Positions 15,533-27,383 of a stretch of 64,000 nucleotides of DNA are shown in pieces; positions within the stretch are counted from its first letter, which is position 1; each line of letters begins with the position of its first letter. The stretch is taken from assembly GCA_012295275.1 (NCBI GenBank), contig CM022669.1, forward strand, positions 7,924,989-7,988,988, written 5' to 3'. Under the pieces are notes generated by a model. The model was not told the origin of the DNA. It searched no databases and saw nothing but the letters and a program-made list of their open reading frames with translations. The position numbers and the translations under genes are program-made. This DNA comes from Chrysomallon squamiferum (taxonomy: Eukaryota; Mollusca; Gastropoda; Neomphalida; Peltospiridae).

Positions 15533-15616
15533 TTTATATTACATACATATTATTCATAAATAATACAAAATCATAAAATATTTAGTTTATGATGATGATG
15601 ATAATCATCATCATCA

Positions 15617-15648
<32 letters not shown>

Positions 15649-16075
15649 TTCTGTTTTGTTCTGTTCTATTTTTTGTTTTATTAAATTTTAAAAAATGTTA
15701 TTCATAGGCTGAACAAGCAGGTCTCCCCCCTCCACCTCCCAAGGTGGACGACACTGACATTGTAGTAAAGACAGAACAGGACGTACTGGATGCTGTGACA
15801 TCGGACGAAGTTGCCGGGCTGACAATGGCTGAAGTTACAGCTGACAAAAAATCTTCAGAGAAACTTCGCAGAAAACTCTCCAAGAAAGTGAAAGAACATT
15901 TGGTATGTTAGTCAATAAATAACAGTAGTAGATCATCTGTGTCTGTACCTTGAAAAACCTTTACTATTTTTAATTTTTTTTTTTATTTAATTAATTATAG
16001 AAATTAAGATATTAGTTCTAATAAAATAATTTGTTCTAAAGTAATAGTTATTTTTACTGTTGTTATTATGATTAT

Positions 16076-16107
<32 letters not shown>

Positions 16108-16120
16108 TTACTACTATTAC

Positions 16121-16166
<46 letters not shown>

Positions 16167-16388
16167 TAAAATCTTGAAACTGCTTTAAACAAAAACATTT
16201 TAATTATTTGCTCACTTTTATAGTTATTTTATTTTTATATAACATTATGTAACATGATATAATTTTCTGGTCTTATACAGTGTAACTTTAGGTTATATGT
16301 CATTGTTTTTTATTAATTTGTATTTTACTGAACTTTTTCTTTTATTATAATTTATTTATTTATTTATTTATTTCTTCTTCTTCTTCTT

Positions 16389-16419
<31 letters not shown>

Positions 16420-18650
16420 TTATTATTATTATTATTATTATATTTGGTTTGTGTCATATGTCATTATGTAACATCACATCATGTAAAGTGATTTTATTTG
16501 AAATTTTATTTCTAAAAGGAAACACTTGGAACTCAGAACTTACTGAACAGGCAACAGGTAGACAATTTCATGAAGAAACAACACGAACTTGAAGACAGTC
16601 TAGCCAAAACAATGACAAACCGTCGGGAACATCAGGAAGAGAAAATCAGAAACAAGATGGAGGAAAGACGCCAGAGAAAGATGATGCAGCTTAGAGACCA
16701 GCAGGAGAAGGAAATGAACGAGGTAACCGTGGAAACAAGACTGTATTTTACACACCCGAGTTAGCTATCTTTTAGTGCAATGGAATCTTTTGTTTTTGCA
16801 TTTTGCTTATTTTTTTTTTTTTAGAGATTTGTTTTAATGGTACTGTTGATAATCTAAAGGACTAAATGACATTTTAATTCAGTTTCAAGTTACTGTTTTA
16901 ACTGTTTGTGAGAAGCAGTCTGTGCTAGTATTAATAAATGACAGTAAAATATTTTATCATGGAATTATATAAACTGTGTCATTTTTCTCCTGTTATTTCT
17001 GACTTTTATTAAACACACACACACACACACACATATACATGTTATGTCAGTATATAGACAGATAAAAATTAGCTGTTTTGGTGATTTCTTTTTATTCAAC
17101 AATATTCTGTCTGAAATGTAACATGATATGAGCATCGCCGGTCCAGTTAAATGTGGACTTTTACTCTTCTATTATTTACACAAAATAAAAAATAATCCTG
17201 GAATCAAATAAAAATTGTTTTATTTTTAAATATGAATACAACAAAGTAAGAATTTAGATTTTACACAATTTTGGTAAATTTGTAGATGACGGGCAAACTG
17301 ATTCAGGATGGTCACACGGATGATCTAGAGAGGATGACAGCTACACTAGAGGAGAAACACCAGCGAGAGAGGGAGGCAGAAGAGGCCAAGCTTAACGTGT
17401 TGGAGAATGAGCACATTCGACAAGTCACTCAGGCTGTTGATGAGGAGCACACTACTCAGCTCAAAGATGCTCACAGAAACCTGCTCAAAAACGTATGTTG
17501 TTGTCACTGTTGTTGCTGCCGCCGATGATGATTTTGTTTTTCATTCTCAGTTTTAATTCTATCTACGATTTTTGAATCTTTAAAGTTCTTTATACATTGT
17601 GTTTTAATTTGACTGTTGAATTTGGTGATGACCATATTCTGCTATTACCAAAGTCTGACATTCTGACAGCCAATCTATTTTTCATGCTGGAGTTTCATTA
17701 AACATGGATTGATTCATTCACTTTATTTTTTTTTTTTTCTTTTTTTTTTTCTTTCTTTAATTTAATTTTTTTTTCTTTTTTAATAATAACATATTTTGAA
17801 AAAAAATAATTTAAGTATATATTTCTTAATACTTTATGATGTTATTTTTCTTATTCTTATATTACATTATTCTTACAAAACTGTAATACATTTTGTTACA
17901 TTTTATTTTATTGCATTGTATTGTATTGTACTGTACTATATTTTATTTATTTTTTATAGTGTTATATCATTTTATAATATATTTTATTTTTATTTATTGT
18001 GCTATATTGTAAAATAGTTTAGTGTTATTGTACTACATTTTATTTTTATTTTGTTGGGTTATATTGTAATATAGTGTATTTTTATTGTACCACATTTTAT
18101 TTTTATTTGTTGTGTTATATTGTAATATAGTGTATTTTTATTGTGTTATATTGTAAAATAGTTTAGTGTTATTGTACTACATTTTATTTTTATTTGTTAT
18201 TATATTGTAATACAGTGTTTTTTTATTGTAGTACATTTTATTTTTATTTGTTGTGTTATATTGTAATATAGTGTATTTTTATTGTACTATATTTTATTTT
18301 TATTGTGTTAAATTTTAAAATAGTTTATTGTTGTAGTACTATATTTTATTTTTATTTGTTGTTATATTGTAATACAGTGTGTTATATTGTTACACACAGA
18401 TGGAAGGAGATATTGACCCCTCAGCTTCTCTCACAGCACAGAGGCTCATGGATGAGTATCGACGTGACCTTGAACTTATAGAACAGGAGAGCCATCATGA
18501 CAGACACCGTCAGCTAGATGACATTCAAGTAAATTAATAAATCTCATCTCCTCTCTAATATTTAAATCTGATCTTTTATTTTTCTGTAACTGTCCTTTCT
18601 TTGAACAGTGATACTGCAACATTCTTTCTTCATTTTCTTCTTTTTTCATG

Positions 18651-18713
<63 letters not shown>

Positions 18714-21220
18714 GTTGTTGTTGTTGTTGTTATTCATCTGATGTTTTATCAGTGCATCTACACATTATTGTTATCACCATCATCATCATCATCAGCATCA
18801 TATAGTTTAACATCCATCCATATATTTTTTACAACATTTGACAGTAGATAAATACAAGCTGTTTTTAATAACTTCATATACAGTTTAAACAACTAGTGAT
18901 GTTTTATGCATTGTCCTGTAGGCAAGAATTGCAGCTCGCAAGGCAAGGAAACTGAAAGATGCTCAGAGGAAAATGGAGGAAGATGCTGCACAGAGGTTAG
19001 TGGAGGAACAGAGCAGACAGATGAAGCAGTCTGGATTTGGAACAGATGTGCCCCCTGTTGGCGACTTACAGCACATGCCTCAAGTCAAGTATGGGGAGAC
19101 TGTTCAAGAACGGGCTCTCAAGAAGGAGCAGGTATGATTCTGTTTTTTTCAAATTCTAACTTGCTTATTTGTTTTATATGTTTTATATGTTATTGTAAAG
19201 GATAATAGTTTAGAAATGAATGGGGAAAAAAAAACCTGTTGGTTTATAAATTCCTATGCGATTTAATTTATTGCTTTTCTTTACTTATCCACGTGGAAAT
19301 ACAAACATTGACAAGCACACTTACACTTGCTGTCACACACACTGCACAAGACACACAACACATTCACAGAAGCCCACATTAATGTGCATAATAAGCACCA
19401 CTAACATATATGTTACATAAAAGATTTTTATACTCCTACAGGACCGTGCTAAGGAGGAGCTGAGAAAACGACAGACGAAGGAGCGTGAGCAGGTTGTGTC
19501 CAGTGTGGAACAGGAGACGGTGAAGTCTGAGAAGGAGCTGAAGAAGCAGCTGGACGAGGAACACGAGAAAGTTTTACGAGAAACGAGAAACAGACTGGCG
19601 GCTGAGGCAGCCGCTCGAACCGACCTCAGCAAAGACCAGATGGCAGCTGTGAGTGTTTCAACACATACCTGTGTCTTCATATAATCTTTTACCATACCTG
19701 TTACCTTATTATTAGTCAAATTATTATTATCAAACTTCTTCTAAAGTAATATATAATTCTGTCATTTGCTTCTCACATGCATAATAGTTATTTGCAATTG
19801 TTGAATTTTCAACCAAACATTATCTAAAGAGCAAAGAACCATGTTTTGTTTTATTTTTGTTGGTTTATTTTGATTTTGTGGGGGGCAAAATGATTTTTTG
19901 AAAAAATACTGTAAGAAATGGTTCTCTCCTCTGTCTTTACTCTGTTGTATATTATAAATATCTCTTTAATTATTACAGAAAGTTATTAGACTAATTTATT
20001 CATTCCTTCATTCTTTTTGATTATTATTCATTTCATTCATTCTTTCTTTTTTTTATTTAATTTAATTAATTGATTTTGTTTATTTATTTTATTTATTCAT
20101 AATTTTTATATTCATCTTATTCATTCACTATTTTGTTCGATCATTTTATTCATTCACTATTTTGTTCATTCATTATTTTTTCATTCATTTTGTTTACTTA
20201 TTCCATCTTTCGTTCTGTCTTCCAGCTGCTTGCATCTCACCAGCAGGAGCTGGAGGAGCTGGAGGAGAGACTTCACAGTGACCGGGTGCGGCAGACTCTG
20301 GCCCTGAGAGACCAGCTGGCCCACCGGAGGAAGCGAAGACTGGACAAGCTGCGACGCAAACAGGAGTCCGAACTGACCAAAGAGATGCTGGTGCAGCAGA
20401 AAGAAGTGGAGGAAATTAGACTGAAACAGGTGACAGACAGAAGTTTGTGTGGTTGTTTTGTGAAGATTTTTTAGTATATATATAATTTAAGAAACCTTAA
20501 TACTGAAGACTTTCTGATATCAGAGGTTCGTTTTTATTCATGTTTATTTTGTTGTATCTGGAATCAAAGTTTATGTCATCTTGTTGGAACAAATTTCAGT
20601 TTCTTACACAACATATCTGAAATCAGAATGAAACATAAATTTATATAGTTATTTTGATTAGTGTTCAAGATTATTAATTGAGAAATAAAAGCTAATATAT
20701 ATATATATTTTTGAATTATTATCAAAACATTGTTTCCTATCTTGTTTATTTTGTTGATTTTTACTGTATCTGGAAATAAATTAGTGTCCCTTTGTTAAAA
20801 CAAATATCACTTGATTTGACAATGTTTGTTGAATTGTGTTTAATTCTGGTTAAATTATTTTGACACAAAAAAGGCGAGAGAGGTGGAGAAGAAAGCTATA
20901 GAGGAAGGAATACGGGAGAACGGAAAGAGGAAAGTGACAAGGTTGTCAAAGCTGTTCTAGCCAATCGTCACGCACAGGTGAAATGTTACAACTTGTTCTA
21001 CTTTTTTATACAAATTATTTCATCTGCCTATTTACTTTGTCATACAGCTGCAGATGAATAAATATATTCTCTTTAAAGTTCCTTGCAATATAATGAAATG
21101 CAGTATATTTATAAATGCATTCACAGTCAATTTGCAGTTTAGTGAAATTAAATTAAAAAAACAGCAAGTTGAAATGAAATTAATCTTTATTTTTTTGTAT
21201 TATTAAACAAAATTGTTGGT

Positions 21221-21255
<35 letters not shown>

Positions 21256-24200
21256 TTTGTTTATTTATTTATTTGTTTGTTTGAGTGTTTATTTATTTGT
21301 TCATCACAGGAAATGAGGGATCTAGACAACCGATATGCAGCTTTGAAAAAAGTCATGGTAGATGATGCTTTGGCCAAACTTCATGAGAAATTTGATAAGC
21401 AGCGAGATGCCATGACAAAACGTCACCAGGAGGAACTGGCAGCATTGCAGGTAATGTCAAAATGAAAATAAACCTCTACCAAACTCTCTGTGAACATGGG
21501 AGATTGTATCTTTATTTGTGTGTGTTATTAATTTTATTGTCTGTGACTTAATATAGATCAGTTGTCATTATTTACAAAACAGAATTATTCAGATATAAAA
21601 AATAAGAGTAACAGAATTTTAAAAGTAATTGTTCTTTTTTTAGAAACTTGGTCTCAGCCCTCAAGAGTTCCAAGACAGAAAAGCTGAACTTCTGAATAGG
21701 CAGCATGTGGAGCTGTCGGAACTGGATAAGCAGTTAGCTAATGAGGAGGGTGACATCAAGCGGGGGGCTTTGGCTGACTGGAATGTTGAATATGCCAGAG
21801 CCAAACTTGACCTCAAGGAAAAACACTACAAGGTAAAGACAACCAAACTTTCAATAATAGTTTTCACTGAAACTTCATGGCAAGTGATGTCATGATATGC
21901 ACATATTTGAACAATTTGAAAAGTTATTTCAGAGTCTTACGATTATCTATTCTTTTACTTAGTGGTTGAAGAACACTAACCCAAAATCTTGAAATACGAC
22001 TATGCTTAATCAGAGAAAAATACAACATTAACAAGTTTTTGTAATGAAACCAAAAATATTTGAGATAAAAACTGCTTACAAATATAAAATAGCATCTCAT
22101 TTCTTCTGAAACTGGAATATGTATTCAGAATATTAACTATTCTTTATATATTCAAGAAATCTGTTTAATATTGTTTTTAATCCAAAAAAAATAACTGAAG
22201 CAGTTGTGATATTTTTTTTAAGGGCAGGAAAATTGTTTATTTAATTGACATGCATCCTATTATTTGTTATTTATTATTAGGAATATGCTGATGCTCTCAG
22301 ACATTTTGCTTCAAATGAAGATGATGCCAAGCTAGCTGAAGTTGCTGCTGAAGAGTTGGAGGATGTGAAGAAACAACTGGAGCAGCAGCGGCAACAACAA
22401 GAAGAGGCTCTGAGACGAGAACAAGAAGGTAAACCGTCACACACAGAATTTACTCTTCTCGTTCTACCACCATTACAGTTCTGTTGTGTCTCCTACACTC
22501 TCACTTCATTATCCGAGGCACCTAATTAAAACTGTTGAGTTCAGTAATTATTTTATTTATAGAATCTGATCATCATTCTAAGAAGATTTAAAAGAAAATG
22601 TCACTGCTGAAACATAATTAACAAATCTAAATTTTGATGTCACTACAATCAGTTGTATATTTACTACTGTTTCAGAGTTTGAGAGAAGAGAAAAAGAGAG
22701 ACTTGATGCAGAGATGAGTGGGTACATGAAACAACTGGAAGAAGAAACACAGAAGGAGAAACAAAAACACGAACGAAACATAGAGGCTCTGAACAAGAGG
22801 AAAGAGGAACTACTGAGAGAGAGAAAACAGAAACTGAAGGTAAAATTCACTGTGATTCATTCTCATGCTCTACAAGAATCTTTTTTTCTGTTTGATATTT
22901 ATATTCAGTTGTTTTAAAGAGAGACATGTTAACTTTAGTTATAAAAAAATGATTTACAGAATATTTACCTCTAGGCCATAAATCCTTCTTTGTACACCAA
23001 AACAATACATGTGGATATACATTTACATAGTCGAACAGATGAAAATGTGAAAATTTACATACCAAATTAATTGTCACACAATACATATAAACTAATATTA
23101 GAAGAAAATGTGAATATTTACATACAAAATTAATGAACACAGAATGCATGAATATGTGAATATACACGTACAAATTAATGGGCATATAATTCATTAATAT
23201 TTGAATAAACTCAAACAAACTAATAGACACAAAATATATGAACACACTAATAGACACAAAATAGATTCAATATATGTGAACTTACCAATAGACACACAAT
23301 AGACGAATATGTCAACATACTAACTAATGGACAGACATCAGAATTTCGTCAGGACCTGTTTAAATATTTCACTGGGTTTTTTTTTGTCAGGATGAGTTGG
23401 ACAGACTGAAAGAACAAGGAGCAAGTCCCGATGAGCAGCAACGGCTACTACAACAGCATGAGAAGGACACTCAGCAGCTGGTCAACAGGATGGAGGCTGA
23501 CCGTCTGCGCATGCAGAGCAGCCTGCAGGAGCGACTGAAGAAGAGGAAGGAGGGAAAGATGAAAGAGAAGGAGAAGGAGATAAAAGAACAGTTGCAGGAT
23601 CAGAGAAGAGAACTGGAACAGAAACAGAGGAGCGAGCGAGAACATCTGAAAACAGACGAGGTAAAACGTCTCAGATTTGTTTTGTTTTTTAACTTTTCTT
23701 TTTTTTTTTTTTTTTTTTTTTCTTTATTTCCTCTTTTTTAATTTTTTTTTTTTTTTTTTAATTTTTTTTTTTTTTTCTTACAGGTCCTTGGGTATTTTTA
23801 AGTATAGCTTCTCAATTTTTGTTTGTTGAATTAAAACCTTTATTTCACTGTTCATTTATTAAATATCTGAATATCAAAAAATGGATGAAATAAAACATTT
23901 CTTTGTTTCTGGTATTTAAAAAAAAAATTTACTTTAAATTACAGTTTTTTTTTTATTTTCAGTGTTTCATAGAACTGTGAATGATAATGCATTGCTTTTA
24001 TCTTTTCTTCTCCTTCTTAAAAAAAACAAAACATTCATAATATTTATTTCATTCAGAATGGGATAACAGCTGTGACATACACACATGACTAGTCACAAAC
24101 ACAAAAACTATTTTTTTTAAAATTTACATCGTTTCAGATGCTGACATTGAAAGAAGCTCTGAACATTGACCAGCTTACCAGCGAGAGACCTGAACCTACT

Positions 24201-25968
24201 GGACGAGCTTCCCCAGTGTCCATTGATGATGAGGAAACCCCAGTCCCTGACAGCAGTGACTTTCCAGAGTCCTACACGATGACCGCTCCTCTCAACGAGG
24301 CAGAACTGATGGCACTGCTGGTGGCATCACCTCTCTACAAGAAACTGGAACAAATGAAAACTAGCCTCGCTGAGGGAAGCACTGGAACCAGAAGCAAAAC
24401 TCCTTCTGGTAAGCTACAAGTCTTACATTCTTTGTTATATTACAGATATAATGTACAGTTTTGTCTTCTATCTTGCACTCACAGCTAATGTATTTGGGTT
24501 ATTCCCTGTTCCTTCTGTTGATTTTACATTATAGTCCATTCCAACTACATCTTACAGCCATGGGATCAAATATTTTAGGGTCTGTATATTACAGGTAACT
24601 GCTAAGAGTAGCTGATAAAAGGGTTGTTTTTTGGTTTCTCGACTTATACTGTTATTATACATTTACACAACTGACACTAATAAATGTTTATTATTTTATC
24701 TATATTATTAGTTTCAAACCAATGTTTTGTCTGTGATTCAAATGACAGCTGATTTTATATATTCTGTAGGAGACTCAACAATTGATGCCAAAGATGCTGA
24801 ATGGACAAAAGATACTGAACTACAACCAGTTGACCTGAACAAGGTGAATGCGAGAACATTTGTTGTGTACAAGTTTGGCACATTTGTGGCAGACTTAGTG
24901 GCATCCCACTGCCACCACCATCCAATCACCATCCTCCTCGCAGACAAGATTCCACCCAACAACCACCTCAGCCAAAACATCTACCGCAACTCCTTCCACT
25001 TTGATGCCAACAACCGCATCCTGTACGTGCGTTCAGCAAGACTTGATGTTGTTGGAGAGTTTGTCCTCGTTCTGGTTCACTGCATGGCTCACATCAAAGC
25101 AGGTAAAAGAAAACTTACAACTGATTTCAGTCACCTGAATATTAAATTTACACTCTACAAAATCAATTTTGATGTCATGTTTTGTATTCGATTTTGAGCT
25201 TATACTAAGTCATAATCTCAAATTAAAAAACAAAGCTTGTCATTTGGCATTAAATAAACTTCATTTTTTTTTTAAATTAATCTTTCATGCAATGCTATTT
25301 CCACTTAATTAACATTCAGGAGGGTTATCTGAATAAAGTTTCACTAAGAATTTCTACATATTTTACACTTCAAACATTTTCTTTCTTTTTTTTAATATCC
25401 AGGTGATCTTCGTGATGACAGAAATGCAGATTTCATGAAGGAGTACCAGAAAGCTTTGGCTGTGGTCTGTGATGACCTTTTCTTTTCGAGATTCAACCAG
25501 TCTTCCAGTGCAGTCAAAGCCTTGGCTAAAGCTGATCCCAAGTCTGGACAAGCTGCCAACACGATGCTGCAGTCAGTGTTCAACAACAAACACAACGAGG
25601 ATGCCAAAGCTGATGTTGTCGAGGACCTGCTGAATGTGAAGCTGTCACCAAACACAGACAGTCATGGACTTGAGTTCAACAAAGACAGAATTCAAGAAAG
25701 GTTTGTAGATTTGTCAGATATTTTGAATAATGAATAACAGACTGCTTTACTCAGACGAGATTCAAATTATGACTTCATGTATGTTGATACATACTGATTA
25801 CTTGTAACCTACTGATTAGCACTATAAACTGTAACCCAGTTTTCTTTGATCTTTAGACTAATCTCATGACATTTGGTTTGATCATAAAGTTTGTTAGTAG
25901 ATTCTAAAATTTACAAAGGAAAGAATCAGTGTAGCTTCATCTGCTTGGCCAAGAACTATAATGTTAAT

Positions 25969-25999
<31 letters not shown>

Positions 26000-26853
26000 C
26001 CCTTTTATTAACAGACTTTCGAAGTACTCCAATTTCTCCATGACCAGTAAGCTGCAAAGCATGCTGGGAGATTTGGAGGACAAGATAAAACAGGCTGATG
26101 CACAAGGCACTGCTCCCTCTTTTGGCAAGATGGCAGATCAGCTCAGTGAGAAATTCTCTTTTGCAGGTTAGTTTTTCATCTGTAATATTTCTCTTCTTTC
26201 TTTTATTCAAAACTTTTATGTATTTAATATTGCTACTATGTGCTTGTTATATTATTTAATTATTTTTTTTATTCATTGCAATGTAATTTCATTAAATGTG
26301 AACTCATTTAGTTCATATTAGAAGTACATAACTGAAGATAAGAAACTGCTTATCAATACTGAAAGGAATTTGGTTCAGACAAAAATTAATGAAATTACAT
26401 TTAAGAGAAAAATAAATTATGAATTCTCTAAAATGTTTTTGCTAGTGACAAAGGGTAACATGTTCTATGATTTAACAAAATGTTTACATTTACTTTATTA
26501 TTATTTTTGTTTTCTCTCTTTAAGAGGAATACACTACTACTCCTATGTTGTTTCACTGAATAATAATCTTCATTTCCAAATAAAAATAATTATCTTACCC
26601 TCCAGGCACATCAGTTCTGCACAGACCAGTAAATCCCAGCTTCATGATGGCTAACATGTCAGGCACTGCTTTGTGGAGAACTTACTGCAACAAGGTTGAA
26701 GAAGGGGAGACAACTGTGGCACAGCCAGTCTCAGAATCTTCAGAGGTAAATGAAAGATAGTTTGAAAGACTGAGTTACATAATTTTATATATATATATAT
26801 ATATAATTGTGTGCATGTTTGTGTGTCTGTCTGTGTCTGTGTGTGTGTGTGTT

Positions 26854-26941
<88 letters not shown>

Positions 26942-27383
26942 GAGACAGACAGAGATAGACAGACAGACAGTGATAAAGAGTTAAAAAGAGAGTTTATTTG
27001 AATTGTTTTAAATATTTAATTTATTTTTCTTGGTTTGTTAGGATCGTTTTGACAGTCTGTGTGCTGATTTTGCTAAGAAGACACAAGAACTGATAGCTGT
27101 TAAAGACAGGATCCACGAGCTTGAGGAGGAAGTTACCACAGAAATGGAAATCATAGAGAAATCATCTAGCAAAGATCGCTCCAAACATGAAGCTTTGCTG
27201 AAAGAAGCCTATGAGAAGCTTGCCCAGGAGAGAGCCAAGCTTTTAACTGTGGAAATGGAAAAGAAAAAGACAGAAGAGCTCATAGCAGAATGGGAAAAAA
27301 GTCCTCAAAGTGGTGAGAAAACAGAAGAAAATGTTGCTCCCACAAATGTAAAAGCAGAAGGCAAATCAAAGAAAAAGAAATAA
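1..27383 (+). CDS. Giant single-pass membrane protein: GCC2/GCC3 Cys-rich ectodomain, cupredoxin-like stretch, TM, coiled coil, zincin-like C-terminus (5'-partial, 47 exons)
   Basis: I see 47 consecutive exons whose phases all join, apart from two single-base lesions, and which end at TAA 27381-27383. They give about 10.27 kb of coding sequence (about 3,420 residues). The start codon and signal peptide lie upstream of the window, which opens inside an exon. Domain order: about 1,500 residues of Cys-rich modules (exons at 1-10204); a Cys-poor extracellular part ending in a cupredoxin-like stretch (10471-11851); one TM helix (12260 onward); a Glu/Lys/Arg/Gln-rich coiled coil (13317-24408); and a C-terminal domain with an HCMAH motif (24770-25700) plus a short coiled tail. 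I do not recognise a named vertebrate orthologue. GCC2/GCC3 modules plus one TM suggest a cell-surface protein with a long cytoplasmic rod; its function is unknown. Lesions are in the exons at 7673-7782 and 20874-20977. An AATAAA six nt after the stop (27389) and another at 29261 are candidate poly(A) signals. Confidence 0.85.
3387..3439. repeat. ATT microsatellite
   Basis: A near-perfect TTA/ATT run in an intron of the giant gene. The same motif recurs at about 10834-10872, 15620-15648, 16118-16165, 18648-18713 (as ATA/TAA) and 50140-50220, so it is the dominant microsatellite of this genome region. Confidence 0.95.
4520..4560. repeat. AAAAC microsatellite
   Basis: Pentanucleotide AAAAC repeated about eight times in an intron, beginning 26 nt after the exon end at 4493, next to TAAA repeats. 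Confidence 0.9.
5145..5240. repeat. TTTA microsatellite
   Basis: TTTA repeats fill most of a short intron of the giant gene. A similar TTTA run is at 21217-21280. Confidence 0.95.
7673..7782 (+). CDS. Exon of the giant gene carrying a 1-nt frame lesion (in-frame TAG at 7741-7743)
   Basis: Read in the phase set by the preceding exon, this exon runs through a normal Cys-rich module (ending N-L-R-D) and hits TAG at 7741-7743. Reading from 7742 in the +1 frame restores S-A-D-C-L-P-C-I-S-G-Q-Y-C, a normal continuation. The exon then ends in phase 2, exactly what the next exon (7981-8240) needs. Dropping one base near 7741 repairs both the protein and the splice phase. A sequencing or assembly error, a null allele or real decay would all look like this; intact downstream exons favour an error. 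Confidence 0.8.
10471..11851 (+). CDS. Juxtamembrane extracellular region with cupredoxin-like stretch
   Basis: Exons 10471-10621, 10937-11066 and 11363-11851. After a last Cys-rich piece the sequence turns Cys-poor. Near 11640-11740 it reads F-A-F-V-F-T-V-G-G-T-Y-V-F-V-D-S, then V-V-I-V-V-K-P. This F-x-F...G-x-Y-V-F...V-x-V-V order is typical of the last strands of cupredoxin-fold domains. Canonical His/Cys/Met copper ligands are not evident, so if the fold is right it is probably not a classical blue-copper site. A basic run G-R-R-R-L-L-A precedes it. The domain sits directly before the TM helix. The assignment is by pattern only. Confidence 0.5.
11890..12025. repeat. 32-bp minisatellite (about 4 copies) in an intron of the giant gene
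   Basis: The unit TTTTTAATATGCCAGACTCA plus GTCTTTTATTCA repeats four times head to tail with 1-3 mismatches, then decays into looser copies to about 12140. It lies directly after the exon ending at 11851. Confidence 0.85.
12260..12443 (+). CDS. Transmembrane exon of the giant gene
   Basis: The exon opens with a hydrophobic run of about 20 residues (L-I-A-F-F-G-A-C-M-V-L-L-V-V-A-V-L-V-W) followed by K-P-R. This is one TM helix with a basic stop-transfer side, so the Cys-rich part is outside and the coiled coil is cytoplasmic. The next residues include a Pro-rich P-P-P-V-P stretch. No other TM helix of similar strength is seen downstream. Confidence 0.85.
12785..24408 (+). CDS. Cytoplasmic coiled-coil exons of the giant gene
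   Basis: Exons: 12785-12855, 13317-13637, 14085-14254, 14649-14820, 15286-15461, 15708-15902, 16519-16722, 17286-17492, 18400-18528, 18922-19131, 19442-19648, 20226-20429, 20874-20977, 21310-21450, 21644-21832, 22281-22428, 22676-22839, 23391-23660, 24138-24408. The translation is mostly Glu, Lys, Arg, Gln and Leu with heptad-like spacing, many E-x-x-R-Q and K-R-K-E runs, and almost no Cys or Pro. A P-P-P-P linker lies in 15708-15902. From 15708 to 21832 nearly all introns are phase 0 and many exons are 189-210 nt, suggesting internal duplication of a rod unit. Long coiled coils usually dimerise or act as scaffolds; the partner is unknown. Exon 20874-20977 carries a frame lesion. Confidence 0.8.
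16374..16440. repeat. TTC run joined to ATT run
   Basis: A TTC run of about 14 units is followed by an ATT run in an intron of the giant gene. Confidence 0.9.
17880..18385. repeat. Degenerate AT-rich minisatellite, unit about 50 bp
   Basis: Repeats of TTGTGTTATATTGTAATATA, GTGTATTTTTATTGTACTAC and ATTTTATTTTTATT recur about eight times with small changes. They fill most of the intron before the exon at 18400. Confidence 0.75.
20874..20977 (+). CDS. Coiled-coil exon with 1-nt frame lesion
   Basis: The exon follows a weak acceptor (an A-run then AAG). Read in phase 0 it starts A-R-E-V-E-K-K-A-I-E-E-G-I-R and then meets TAG at 20958-20960. From about 20918 the alternative frame gives E-R-K-E-E-S-D-K-V-V-K-A-V-L-A-N-R-H-A-Q and ends phase 0 at GTGAAA, matching the next exon. 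The exon is 104 nt; one added base makes 105 and restores frame and phase. The likely site is the G-rich run at 20914-20918. Confidence 0.75.
24770..27383 (+). CDS. C-terminal domain of the giant gene: zincin-like HxxxH motif without catalytic Glu, then coiled tail
   Basis: Exons 24770-25102, 25403-25700, 26015-26166, 26606-26745 and 27042-27383. The first two encode a compact domain with a beta-like R-I-L-Y-V-R-S-A-R-L-D-V segment, then E-F-V-L-V-L-V-H-C-M-A-H-I-K-A-G-D. The second part resembles the HExxH helix of zinc metallopeptidases (compare H-E-L-x-H-x-x-x-x-D of M48/M56-like families), but the catalytic Glu is Cys. It may be a pseudo-peptidase or a chance resemblance. The last exon is Glu/Lys-rich coiled coil ending in a K-K-K-K tail. 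No known family is recognised for the whole domain. Confidence 0.5.
26819..26938. repeat. Long GT microsatellite
   Basis: An almost pure GT run of about 80 nt follows an imperfect GT/TCTG run in the intron before the last exon of the giant gene. An AT run (26787-26804) precedes it. Confidence 0.95.

Noticed and set aside
22847-23257. Minus-strand ORF of 136 codons with Phe/Tyr-rich sequence
   Set aside because: It lies in an intron made of ACA/AAT-rich semi-repeats and has no domain or splice context.
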